Source of the DNA: Nostoc sp. CHAB 5824
Lineage (GTDB): Bacteria; Cyanobacteriota; Cyanobacteriia; Cyanobacteriales; Nostocaceae
Length of the DNA stretch: 64,000 nucleotides
Direction of reading: 5' to 3'
Assembly: GCF_020829665.1 (NCBI RefSeq)
Contig: NZ_JAIVFT010000017.1
Location: 112,392 to 176,391 of the forward strand
Shown: piece by piece, positions 17,291 through 26,084 of the stretch
How positions within the stretch are numbered: position 1 is the stretch's first letter
How the letters are laid out: the number at the start of each line of letters is the position of its first letter
Notes under the pieces: model-generated
Databases searched by the model: none
What the model was told of the DNA's origin: nothing
The model's input: only the letters and a program-made list of their open reading frames with translations
Position numbers and translations under genes: made by a program

Positions 17291-18641
17291 TGTTCATTTT
17301 AAAGAGAGGTAAATTGTTTAAAGATTCTTCTAACAATGCACTAGTTTCATCGTCTTCGTTACTTAACCAAATATCATCTTCAATACCAACTTCAATTTCA
17401 AATTCTTCTAGCGGTTCAAAAAACTGTAGAAATGGGTAATTTTGAATAAACAAATCACCTTGAGCAGGTGTAATCAAATATTCAGCCCACATTATAAGTT
17501 GACCAAATACAGCAGGATTTTTTTCAAGACGTTTTATTCCTGAAAGATGCTCTTTCTCAAACTTATCTCTTGTGTAACCATCCCTTGTAAAAAAATATGT
17601 TGGTGTGATTTCCAGAAACCAGTCAGAACCGATACGTATAAACTGTCCTTCAAAAGCAGAATGTCTGTAGTATGCTACTTCAGTGGAATTTTTCTTTAAG
17701 TAAGGCTGAAAAACATCTCGATGTGTTTTTTTAGAGAGACTTCGATAATAGTATCGACGTGCCAATAAGTCGTTAGTAGGTTTGAAATAGTAGCACTTTT
17801 TCTTTTGGTCGAACGATAAATCTTCCTTAACTTTCTCGCGCAGTACCTTATTGAGTAACCACACAAATTCCTGTTGTCGTTCAAGCTGATTTGATAGCGA
17901 CCATTCATCTAGGCCATGCTGCTCAACAGTTCCCAAATCGCAGATTTCCGTCCAAGGTGCTTCACGCAAGTCGTGGAAACTAAGTACGATATTTTCTTTC
18001 AACAACCACTCCTGTCCCAAATTTCGACCAACTTTCTGAAGCGCTGAATAAGCTTTAGATTCATCCTCTGTAAAAGTGCAAGCAGTGTAGAGATGTTCTG
18101 CAAGTTGAGAAACTCGCAGCAGGTTTGAGTATAATTTCTCTAACTTTGGTCGTGGTGCAAGGTAAAGTCCTGAGTTTTGAGGAACAGCCAGCTTAATTAG
18201 CGCATCTCTAGCGTTGACATCAAAACGATTAAAACGCTTATCAAATGTAACTTTTTTTGATTGCCGTCGCTTGGCATCCCAGAAGTAATCCTTTACAGCA
18301 ACCCAAAAAGCTTCTTTAGTTGAAGTTTTGATAACAATCAGAATAACTGGGGCGTTGCCTTGTAGCCAGTAATCAATATCTCTTTCTTTAAATCGACACT
18401 CAAAACTGTTTTCATTTTCTGCCTGAAGAAGAGTCTTTTGAGTCGCTTTACTTTGAACTTGAAGGATACAGTTTGTGACCTCGCCTGTTTGGAAATCACG
18501 GATTTCAATTATGCCGTCAATACCTGCCTCTACACCTCCAGTTGGATACCAGAGGAATCCCATGCTCAGGACGACTTCTTCAATAATATTGATGCCTTGC
18601 TGTCCGATTATGTCAGATTGACCAATTTTCTTCCTAGACAC
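17280..18641 (-). CDS. DUF4365 (DREN-type) nuclease fused to APAZ domain, SPARDA-like effector
   Basis: 453 residues. Residues about 10-150 form a DUF4365 PD-(D/E)XK-like nuclease: EE at 21-22, GIDG with Asp42, then QVQSK at 61-65, followed by YWLQGNAPVILIVI, where such domains place their core strands. Residues about 165-450 match an APAZ domain (analogue of Argonaute N-PAZ), with AYYRHSAFEGQFIRIG and WFLEITPTYFFTRDG. The C-terminus is acidic. DREN-APAZ proteins pair with short pAgos as SPARDA systems: on sensing invader DNA through a guide, the nuclease degrades DNA and RNA indiscriminately and kills the cell. First gene of the operon. Confidence 0.8.
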   Translation of the reverse strand: MSRKKIGQSDIIGQQGINIIEEVVLSMGFLWYPTGGVEAGIDGIIEIRDFQTGEVTNCILQVQSKATQKTLLQAENENSFECRFKERDIDYWLQGNAPVILIVIKTSTKEAFWVAVKDYFWDAKRRQSKKVTFDKRFNRFDVNARDALIKLAVPQNSGLYLAPRPKLEKLYSNLLRVSQLAEHLYTACTFTEDESKAYSALQKVGRNLGQEWLLKENIVLSFHDLREAPWTEICDLGTVEQHGLDEWSLSNQLERQQEFVWLLNKVLREKVKEDLSFDQKKKCYYFKPTNDLLARRYYYRSLSKKTHRDVFQPYLKKNSTEVAYYRHSAFEGQFIRIGSDWFLEITPTYFFTRDGYTRDKFEKEHLSGIKRLEKNPAVFGQLIMWAEYLITPAQGDLFIQNYPFLQFFEPLEEFEIEVGIEDDIWLSNEDDETSALLEESLNNLPLFKMNNED

Positions 18642-18819
18642 TTGGCTACTTTGAAATAGACAAAATAATACATAAGTACCATATCATAACCTAGTAATTT
18701 CCGTAAGCAAGGTATCTAACTTTTATTTTTTATATAGGAATCCGACTTGAATTTTGCTAAGTATACTGATAATCGCTATATCATTCATACTTCAGTCTGC
18801 TTTTTTCCGAGGCAATAGC

Positions 18820-19049
18820 TGTGGAAATTGTGGAAAACTTGTGGAAAAACTCCGTTACTTTTCCACAAGGTAATTATACTTAATTGAGTTTTATCAGCAA
18901 TATCTCAAGTTTTCCAGAGATATATCTACAAAAAGTAAGATTTTTTCCACAATTTAAGTGAAATTTAATCAATTTTTATCCGTCACTTAATATTCTCGAC
19001 TAATTATTCAGCCGTCAATGCTAATTATCAGAGTGCTGGTTGTGGAAAA
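18820..19049. other. putative chromosomal replication origin (oriC)
   Basis: Five exact copies of TTTTCCACA or its complement lie at 18829-18837, 18840-18848, 18859-18867, 18943-18951 and 19041-19049, with near-matches at 18820-18828 (TGTGGAAAT) and 18910-18918 (TTTTCCAGA). TTTTCCACA is a known cyanobacterial DnaA box form. The DNA between boxes is AT-rich. The cluster starts 15 bases beyond the dnaA stop codon, the usual place for oriC (between dnaA and dnaN). The remaining gap 18642-18819 shows no gene. Confidence 0.85.
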
Positions 19050-19063
19050 CTTAAAATACATCT

Positions 19064-20446
19064 TTAGGATGATTTTTGAGAACGGCTAGTCATATTGATG
19101 CGATCGCTCAGTTGGCGTAGGGTTTGTGCTAAAGTGCGATCATTCTCCTGAAGTTGGGTAATTTTATCGCAACTGTAGATCACTGTTGTATGGTCTTTAC
19201 CACCAAACTCCTCCCCAATTCTCGGCAAACTCAGAGACGTGTGTTGGCGCATGAGATACATTGCTATTTGACGCGCCCAGCTAATCTCTCTTCGTCGTGA
19301 GTTACCTTTGAGGTCGTCTATTGAAACATCAAAATTAGCCGCCACAACCGTTAAAATTGCTTCTGGGGTAGCTGTCATTTTTTCGTTAGGTGGTTCTAAA
19401 ACTGGTGTGATATTTTCCACCGTCATCGGTAAGCCCCAAATGGAAATATAAGCCACCGCCCGAATTAAAGCCCCTTCTAATTCTCTAATATTAGAAGTAT
19501 AGTTAGAAGCAATATACTCAATGACATCGCGGGGAAGACGAATATTTTCATACTCGGCTTTCTTCTGTAAAATCGCCATTCTAGTTTCTAAATCCGGCTT
19601 TTGGATATCTGCGATTAGCCCCATAGAAAACCGAGAACAAAGACGTTCTTGTAAACTAGGAATCTGGTTAGGAGGACGGTCGGAAGCAATGACAACTTGT
19701 TTACCAGCTTCATGTAAAGTATTAAAAGTATAAAAAAATTCTTCTTGGGTGTATTCTTTTCCTTCAAGAAACTGAATATCATCAACTAATAAAACATCAG
19801 CGGCTCGGTAATGCTCTCGAAAACTTTGCATACTATCCTTACGGATCGCTGTAATTAAATCATTAGTAAACTGCTCAGTCGAAACATAAAATATTTTACA
19901 ATCAGCAGAAATTTTCCAGCGATAGTGACCAATAGCTTGCATAAGATGAGTTTTACCCAAGCCTACGCCACCGCATAAAAATAAAGGATTAAACTCTCTA
20001 CCTGGAGATTCTGCAACTGCTAAAGAAGCAGCGTGAGCCATACGATTGTTAGCACCAACTACAAATCGTGAAAATACATATTTAGAGTTTAATTCAGTAG
20101 TCTTTTGGTTTTTATTAGAAACAGCTTCAGAAATACTGCTGGGATTTGGTGATTCCTCAGAAATCTCTCGTTCACTAAAATGAGAAACTTCGTCACCTTG
20201 AGCAACGGTAATGTAAATTCCTACAGGATGACCCAAAATATCTTGTACTACATGAGCAATCGTATTGATGTAATACTTCTGTAACCAATTACGCGCAAAT
20301 GGGTTAGGAGTACGGATTACCAAGCAATTATTTTCTAATCGCTCCGCACTAGCAGTTTTGATCCAAGTTTCAAAGGTAGGTCGGGATAGTTCAAGCTGTA
20401 GGCGCTCTAGTACCTGAATCCACAGAGTTTCTATGGGAATTTCCAT
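19064..20446 (-). CDS. dnaA: chromosomal replication initiator DnaA
   Basis: 460 residues with all four domains: N-terminal DnaB-contact domain (IETLWIQVLERL), a short linker around residues 85-120, the AAA+ domain with Walker A GGVGLGKT at 159-166 and Walker B LLVDDIQFLEGK, and the C-terminal DNA-binding domain with the DHTTVIYSC signature. ATP-DnaA binds the TTTTCCACA boxes just downstream and opens the origin. A box-like TTATCCACC overlaps its own start region (20447-20455), which could serve autoregulation. It is divergent from the htrA-type gene. Confidence 0.97.
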   Translation of the reverse strand: MEIPIETLWIQVLERLQLELSRPTFETWIKTASAERLENNCLVIRTPNPFARNWLQKYYINTIAHVVQDILGHPVGIYITVAQGDEVSHFSEREISEESPNPSSISEAVSNKNQKTTELNSKYVFSRFVVGANNRMAHAASLAVAESPGREFNPLFLCGGVGLGKTHLMQAIGHYRWKISADCKIFYVSTEQFTNDLITAIRKDSMQSFREHYRAADVLLVDDIQFLEGKEYTQEEFFYTFNTLHEAGKQVVIASDRPPNQIPSLQERLCSRFSMGLIADIQKPDLETRMAILQKKAEYENIRLPRDVIEYIASNYTSNIRELEGALIRAVAYISIWGLPMTVENITPVLEPPNEKMTATPEAILTVVAANFDVSIDDLKGNSRRREISWARQIAMYLMRQHTSLSLPRIGEEFGGKDHTTVIYSCDKITQLQENDRTLAQTLRQLSDRINMTSRSQKSS

Positions 20447-20609
20447 TATCCACCACCTTTGCTGCTAATCGTCACAATAGAAGATAAAGCATCAATTTAG
20501 CATTGACACACGCTAGACCTAGAATAAGCTTTTAAGTTGTAATCATTTTGGGACATACCCGGTAGGCAAGATTCTAACACCACCGATTGATACGGAGAAG
20601 GAACGACAC

Positions 20610-21851
20610 ATGAAGACAATAAACCATGACTTGGCACCCAAAAAGATTGATGCTAGGGGTTTGCACCACAGGTTGTGGATGCTCTCATATGGGATAGCAG
20701 TGGTGTTCTTGGGGAGCTGCTCTCTTCTACCTGCTAAGACCTTTGAGACTCGACAAAACCAGACTCCAGCTCAAAATACAATAGAACCCAATCCGGTAAT
20801 TGTCCCCCCGCCAATTATCTCGTCGTCTGGAGATCCTAATTTTGTGGTAAAAGTAGTGCAACAGGTGGGGCCTGCGGTAGTTCGTATTGATTCTTCCCGA
20901 ACAATCACTTCTCGCGTACCAGACGAATTTAACGATCCATTTTTTCGGCGGTTCTTTGGAGACGGTGCGCCACAGCCTAGACAACGGGTAGAACGGGGTA
21001 GCGGCTCTGGATTTATCATTACTTCCTCAGGTCAAATTGTGACCAATTCCCATGTGGTAGATGGTGCTGATAGAGTGACCGTCACACTCAAAGATGGCCG
21101 GACTTTTGACGGTAAAGTGTTGGGTGAAGATCCGGTTACGGATGTGGCTACGATCAAAATTGATGCTAATAATCTGCCAACTCTATCTGTAGGAAACTCC
21201 GATACCTTGCAACCAGGAGAAGCAGTAATCGCCATTGGTAACCCGTTAGGCTTGAATAATACCGTCACTTCTGGGATTATTAGTGCTACAGGTCGTTCTA
21301 GTAGCGACATCGGTGCTAGTGACAAGCGGGTTGATTACATCCAAACGGATGCTGCGATTAACCCTGGTAATTCCGGTGGCCCATTGCTAAATGTTCGTGG
21401 CCAAGTAATTGCGATGAACACAGCTATTATCCGAGGCGCTCAAGGCTTGGGATTTGCTATCCCCATTAATACTGTGCAAAGAATTGCCCAAGAATTAATT
21501 GCTAACGGAAAGGTGGATCATCCTTATTTAGGTGTTCAGATGGTGACACTGACACCAGAAATTAAAGAAAGAATAAAAAATACAGCAGGCGATCGCTTAA
21601 ATCTACAAGCAGATGACGGTGTTTTGCTGGTTGATATCGTGCCGCGATCGCCTGCATCTACGGCTGGACTACGAGTTGGTGATGTGATTAAAAGCATTAA
21701 TAACCAGCCTGTTACTAAAATTGAAGAAGTACAAAAGCTAGTAGAAAACAGCAAAATCGGTACTAACTTACCAATAGAAGTAGAACGCAATGGGCAAATT
21801 GTCCAAGTCGGAGTCCAACCTGCTCCTTTGCCTGTGACACGTGAAGGATGA
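20610..21851 (+). CDS. HtrA/Deg-type serine protease
   Basis: 413 residues. An N-terminal hydrophobic stretch ending near FLGSCSLLPA suggests export, and LGSC could be a lipobox. The trypsin-like domain holds the triad His148 (TNSHVV), Asp178 (DPVTDVA) and Ser255 (GNSGGP). One PDZ domain (about 300-400) carries DGVLLVDIVPRSPASTAGLRVGD. It matches HhoA/HhoB/HtrA of cyanobacteria, which degrade damaged periplasmic or thylakoid-lumen proteins. Which of the three paralogues it is cannot be told. A possible -35 TTGACA is at 20503, but the -10 is poor. Confidence 0.92.
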   Translation: MKTINHDLAPKKIDARGLHHRLWMLSYGIAVVFLGSCSLLPAKTFETRQNQTPAQNTIEPNPVIVPPPIISSSGDPNFVVKVVQQVGPAVVRIDSSRTITSRVPDEFNDPFFRRFFGDGAPQPRQRVERGSGSGFIITSSGQIVTNSHVVDGADRVTVTLKDGRTFDGKVLGEDPVTDVATIKIDANNLPTLSVGNSDTLQPGEAVIAIGNPLGLNNTVTSGIISATGRSSSDIGASDKRVDYIQTDAAINPGNSGGPLLNVRGQVIAMNTAIIRGAQGLGFAIPINTVQRIAQELIANGKVDHPYLGVQMVTLTPEIKERIKNTAGDRLNLQADDGVLLVDIVPRSPASTAGLRVGDVIKSINNQPVTKIEEVQKLVENSKIGTNLPIEVERNGQIVQVGVQPAPLPVTREG

Positions 21852-21912
21852 AGTTAGTCATTAGTCATTAGTCATTTGTCATTTGTCATTTGTCATTTGT
21901 CATTAGTGATTT
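21852..21912. repeat. heptamer tandem repeat (STRR type), TTAGTCA/TTTGTCA
   Basis: About eight consecutive heptamers of TTAGTCA and TTTGTCA directly after the htrA-type stop codon. This is the short tandemly repeated repetitive class known from heterocystous cyanobacteria. Confidence 0.85.
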
Positions 21913-21980
21913 GTTATTCTCCGCCTGCTCTTTCTGCCTTCCCACTCCCCCAATGCCCGATTATCTAAAGGAGTTTTATC

Positions 21981-22511
21981 ATGACTGAGTTAGCGCCAAT
22001 AATTCAATTAGGCAATCCAACATTGCGCGAAAAAGCTGCTTGGGTTAAGAATATTCAAGATGAGCATATCCAAAAATTAATTGAAGACTTAATTGCCACT
22101 GTTGCTAAGGCTAAGGGCGTGGGAATTGCTGCGCCTCAAGTAGCACAATCTTACCGTTTATTTATTGTGGCTTCCCGTCCTAATGACAGGTATCCTAACG
22201 CCCCGGAAATGGAACCTACTGCCATGATTAATCCCAAAATCGTTGCTCATTCAACTGAAGTTGTCAAAGATTGGGAAGGTTGTTTAAGTGTTCCAGGAAT
22301 TAGAGGGTTAGTTCCTCGGTATAAAGTTATTGAAGTGGAATACACTGATTCTCAAGGCAACTTACAAAAGCAAGAATTAACCGATTTTATCGCTCGGATT
22401 TTTCAACACGAGTACGATCATCTCGACGGTATCGTATTTGTAGATCGTCTAGAAAACACTCTTGATATGATTACTGAGCAGGAATATCAACAACGAGTAG
22501 TTAACAAATAA
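21981..22511 (+). CDS. def: peptide deformylase
   Basis: 176 residues with the three signature motifs: GVGIAAPQVA, EGCLSVPG (metal ligand Cys101) and QHEYDHLDG (His143 and His147 metal ligands, Glu144 catalytic). It removes the formyl group from new proteins, in the cytoplasm. AAAGGAG lies 6 bases before the ATG. It follows the htrA-type gene but is separated by the STRR array, so joint transcription is uncertain. Confidence 0.96.
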   Translation: MTELAPIIQLGNPTLREKAAWVKNIQDEHIQKLIEDLIATVAKAKGVGIAAPQVAQSYRLFIVASRPNDRYPNAPEMEPTAMINPKIVAHSTEVVKDWEGCLSVPGIRGLVPRYKVIEVEYTDSQGNLQKQELTDFIARIFQHEYDHLDGIVFVDRLENTLDMITEQEYQQRVVNK

Positions 22512-22535
22512 ATGCAACTGGGGAGTGGGGATTGC

Positions 22536-22641
22536 TATAGCGGTTCCCATTCAGATCCGGTACAACGTTATATCGCAAGGTGTAGGGGCACGGCATGCCG
22601 TGCCCCTACGGGTGTACCTCACATAAACGAGAACCGCTATA
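22536..22641. repeat. MITE-like element with terminal inverted repeats
   Basis: The ends TATAGCGGTTC and GAACCGCTATA are exact inverted repeats 106 bp apart. In the middle, 22582-22609 is a 28-base perfect palindrome centred on GGCATGCC with GTAGGGGCAC arms. The whole can fold into a long hairpin. It lies between two convergent genes and contains no ORF, so it is either a non-autonomous mobile element or a palindrome serving as terminator. Confidence 0.7.
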
Positions 22642-22675
22642 TAGTTCAATTAATTAAAAAAGCGCTGCGATCGCC

Positions 22676-24367
22676 TTAAGCGTGTGATTCGCAAACTTGC
22701 TCACCCCGCCACAATTGATATAGTCGCGTCGCTGGCATCGTCATATATAAAACATCACCAGGGCCGAGATTGGTTTCTAGTAAATCCCAACCATGAAGGG
22801 TTTGGTGATTTGTTTCTACGTACAAAGGTACACAGTCAGCGGACATGGCTACATCTTTCACCCACTGACCACAAAAGACGTGTGAAGCTGTAATTATAGT
22901 CGCAAAAGCCACCCAAAGACTATCTGCTGTGATCCCATTGCCGAGGATGCGTCCCCCTAGTGCAGCGGCAGCAAAAGCTGGGGCTGCTAGTTCAGCCGGA
23001 CTCAGTACCGCCTCGAAGCCAAATAGCTGTTGCGCTATGCCAGCAAAATCGGGATCAGCATAATGAACAATCACCGGAATGCTGGGTGTCAAGCCTTTGG
23101 CTTTGAGGGCAATTTCCAAATTAGTAGCATCATTGCTAGTAACAGCAAGCACTGCGGCAGCAGACTCTATATTGCTGGCTTTGAGTATTGTGCGGAAGCT
23201 GGCATCGCCCTGAATAACGGGGATACCCAGTTCGCGGGCGGTGTTGATATATTTGTTGTTAGAGTCAGGTTCAACTACTACAACTTCATGTCCGCTGGCG
23301 TGAAGTTGCTGGACAATTCTCACTCCAATACCACTCAAGCCACAGACAATGTAGTGATATCGCTGGGGAATTCGGGCTGCATCCCAAAATTGCTTAAAGC
23401 GGCTTCCTAAGACAAAATCGGTGAGCATTGCATACCAAATACCAATTACCACTGCTCCAATCAGCATCATCACAACGGTAAATAACTTAATACTGTTAGG
23501 AGCATTTTCTACTACTTTGTCATTACCACCGGCTCCGGTAATCATGCCTACAGAAAAATATAGAGCATCGACAGGAGACAAACTCAACTCAGCCGACATA
23601 TAAGTGAGTGTAGCAATCAGAATAACTGCGAGTAACACAACAGCACCCACCACTACCGATCGCCCGTGTTGCTGAAACTGCTTAAGATTAGTCATGACTT
23701 TCAGCAGTTTTTTAATCAACGATCTTCGAGGCGAACGGATGCGGGGTTGTGTACCAATAATTAAGCGATCGCCCACCTTGATCTCTTGTCCAGATATTAC
23801 AGCTGACACTAAATCCATCTCACCTTTTACTGGCAAGTAATAAATCAGCATCCGCGATCGGTCTGACCACAATTCACTCAGCTGTCGGCCTTTCCACAAA
23901 TGATTTTCATCAATGTATTCTTCATGAATCGGCCAAGTTTGCTGAAATAATTTGATTTGTCCAATCGCTCGGTTTCCCAGTGCTGCAAAGGTGAATACGG
24001 GTGCTGCTAATCCCACAACACTCATACTCAAATGGTCTGGCAAACTTTGATCTAGGCGCTCCCCCAAATTTGTATTATAAAAACGGTTGATAATCCGAAT
24101 CTGGGGATTCAGCACCCGCGCTTGCATCATAATAGACAAATTCAAAGCATCTTTAGAGCCAGCGATAACTAAAGTGTGTGCCTGTTGAATTCCTGCTGCT
24201 ATTAGGGTGGCAGCTGCTTGTAAATCACCAACAATCACATCTCCTGCTGTTTCGCCAGGGATAGATTGGTGATGAATACCAACAACGAAGGCTCCCTGAT
24301 GTCTCAGCAAACGAAAGGTTTTATATCCGGTACGTCCTAAGCCACAAACAATAATTCGGGGTTTCAT
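22676..24367 (-). CDS. two-RCK potassium-channel-like protein (TrkA-N domains) with atypical pore
   Basis: 563 residues. Order: TrkA-N/RCK domain (VCGLGRTGYKTFRLL), an RCK-C-like part near 150-215, transmembrane helix 1 (about 238-260), pore loop, transmembrane helix 2 (FTVVMMLIGAVVIGIWYA), then a second TrkA-N domain (VCGLSGIGVRIVQQL with the acidic VVVEPD end). The pore region DALYFSVGMITGAGGND replaces the classic TVGYGD filter, so K+ selectivity is doubtful. Such proteins sense NAD(H) or nucleotides and gate ion flow in the inner membrane. The substrate ion is uncertain. No operon partner. Confidence 0.8.
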   Translation of the reverse strand: MKPRIIVCGLGRTGYKTFRLLRHQGAFVVGIHHQSIPGETAGDVIVGDLQAAATLIAAGIQQAHTLVIAGSKDALNLSIMMQARVLNPQIRIINRFYNTNLGERLDQSLPDHLSMSVVGLAAPVFTFAALGNRAIGQIKLFQQTWPIHEEYIDENHLWKGRQLSELWSDRSRMLIYYLPVKGEMDLVSAVISGQEIKVGDRLIIGTQPRIRSPRRSLIKKLLKVMTNLKQFQQHGRSVVVGAVVLLAVILIATLTYMSAELSLSPVDALYFSVGMITGAGGNDKVVENAPNSIKLFTVVMMLIGAVVIGIWYAMLTDFVLGSRFKQFWDAARIPQRYHYIVCGLSGIGVRIVQQLHASGHEVVVVEPDSNNKYINTARELGIPVIQGDASFRTILKASNIESAAAVLAVTSNDATNLEIALKAKGLTPSIPVIVHYADPDFAGIAQQLFGFEAVLSPAELAAPAFAAAALGGRILGNGITADSLWVAFATIITASHVFCGQWVKDVAMSADCVPLYVETNHQTLHGWDLLETNLGPGDVLYMTMPATRLYQLWRGEQVCESHA

Positions 24368-24479
24368 GAAACGGCAGCATCTTTTCCAGGTAGGGCTGCA
24401 TTTCTAGTTATTTATCAATATTGTTGCTCACTTTCCTGGAATATAACTGTAGCTGACAACACGATTGTTTCAATCGGAG

Positions 24480-24634
24480 GCAGGGGGCAGGAGGTAAGAG
24501 GCGGAGGCAAGAGGCAGAAAGAGGTTTATAAATCAATACGCTTGGGTTAAGATCCCCCCGCCTGCGGCGACCCCCTTTTTAAGGGGGTAAAAGAGGGTTA
24601 AGAGCAAGCCTTTTTAAGGGGGGTTGGGGGGATC
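24480..24634. repeat. purine-rich STRR and a GATCCCCC...GGGGGATC hairpin element
   Basis: 24480-24525 is a run of GGCAGGAGG/AGAGGC-like heptamers. 24551-24634 is an 84-bp imperfect palindrome with GATCCCCCC at one end and GGGGGGATC at the other, and CCCCCTTTTTAAGGGGG inside. A relative lies at 60482-60560. This occupies most of the 414-base gap before ddl; no gene is seen. Confidence 0.7.
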
Positions 24635-24781
24635 TTCAAAATTCAATGGTTAGTTTGACACCTCAAATTGTAAAGTTCTTCTAGGTAGGGTTTGAACAGG
24701 CAATAAAATAATATAGAAAAATATAGCAATTTTTGTAGGTTGTGATACGCTATCTGCTTGAGGAGTGTGGAGGAGCCGAAA

Positions 24782-25882
24782 ATGACTAAGCTGCGCGTGG
24801 GGTTACTGTTTGGCGGTCGTTCGGGAGAACATGAAGTTTCGATCAAATCAGCACGGGCGATCGCTAAAGCCTTGAGTGCAGAGCAAAATGCTAATAAGTA
24901 CGAAATACTGCCTTTTTACATCCAAAAAGATGGACGCTGGCTAGCCGGAGAAGCACCCCAAAAGGTTTTAGGAACCGGCAGCCCGCTAGTGGAATCTGAA
25001 CAATCCACATCTGTTGGAAATCTGACATCCAACCCTCAAGCCCAAACCCTTAGCAAATGGCAATCCCCCTCTCAAGTTGCGGAAGTAGATGTTTGGTTTC
25101 CCATTCTCCACGGCCCCAACGGTGAAGACGGAACAATTCAAGGGTTACTCACCTTGATGCAAGTCCCCTTTGTTGGTTCTGGGGTGTTAGGTTCGGCATT
25201 GGGGATGGATAAAATTGCCATGAAAATGGCCTTTGAGCAAGCGGGACTAGCACAGGTAAAATACAAGGCGATAACTAGAGCGCAGGTTTGGTCTAATCCT
25301 TGCGTGTTTCCAAAACTGTGTGATGAAATTGAGGCAACATTAGGTTATCCTGCTTTTGTCAAACCTGCTAATTTGGGTTCATCAGTAGGTATTGCCAAAG
25401 TGCGATCGCGCCAAGAATTAGAAGCCGCTTTAGATAATGCTGCTAGTTATGACCGAAGACTGGTTGTAGAAGCTGGTGTCGTCGCTAGAGAAGTCGAGTG
25501 TGCCGTTTTAGGTAACGACCAACCCCAAGCCTCTGTCGTTGGAGAGATTACATATAACAGCGATTTTTATGATTATGAAACTAAATATACCGAAGGTATG
25601 GCAGATTTACTGATACCTGCATCGATTCCAGAGGCGATCGCTCGTCAAATTCAAGACATGGCTTTGCAAGCTTTTGCAGCCGTTGACGCTGCTGGGTTAG
25701 CAAGGGTAGATTTTTTCTATGTGGAAGCCACAAAAGAAGTTTTAATTAACGAAATCAATACGTTACCAGGCTTTACTGCGACGAGTATGTATCCCCAACT
25801 CTGGGCTTATAGTGGAGTCTCCTTTCCAGAATTAGTTGATCGGTTAATTCAACTTGCGCTCGAAAGGCATTCTCCTAGCTGA
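24782..25882 (+). CDS. ddl: D-alanine--D-alanine ligase
   Basis: About 366 residues of the ATP-grasp family. FGGRSGEHEVSIKSA at the N-terminus, HGPNGEDGTIQG, PAFVKPANLGSSVGI (ATP loop), and ARVDFF with LINEINTLPGFT (Mg2+ ligands) are all present. It makes the D-Ala-D-Ala dipeptide for peptidoglycan. The ATG at 24782 is preferred to the upstream open frame because GGAGGAG lies 7-14 bases before it and the product then begins MTKLRVGLLFGG, as in the family. Confidence 0.95.
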   Translation: MTKLRVGLLFGGRSGEHEVSIKSARAIAKALSAEQNANKYEILPFYIQKDGRWLAGEAPQKVLGTGSPLVESEQSTSVGNLTSNPQAQTLSKWQSPSQVAEVDVWFPILHGPNGEDGTIQGLLTLMQVPFVGSGVLGSALGMDKIAMKMAFEQAGLAQVKYKAITRAQVWSNPCVFPKLCDEIEATLGYPAFVKPANLGSSVGIAKVRSRQELEAALDNAASYDRRLVVEAGVVAREVECAVLGNDQPQASVVGEITYNSDFYDYETKYTEGMADLLIPASIPEAIARQIQDMALQAFAAVDAAGLARVDFFYVEATKEVLINEINTLPGFTATSMYPQLWAYSGVSFPELVDRLIQLALERHSPS

Positions 25883-26084
25883 CGCATAAAATAAGCGAAC
25901 TGATTTCCAGATTTTTACAGCAAAAAGTTACAATAAATACAGAATTTTGGCAAAAGTTAGCCAGATTTGGTAGCCTATATTTTACAAAAAAGCTACTTAA
26001 ATCCGAACTTTTGTTACGGATACCTGATGTTTAATTCCTCCAGTACAATTTATTGACTAGAGGGGTACAAATCTGAAAGTAATC

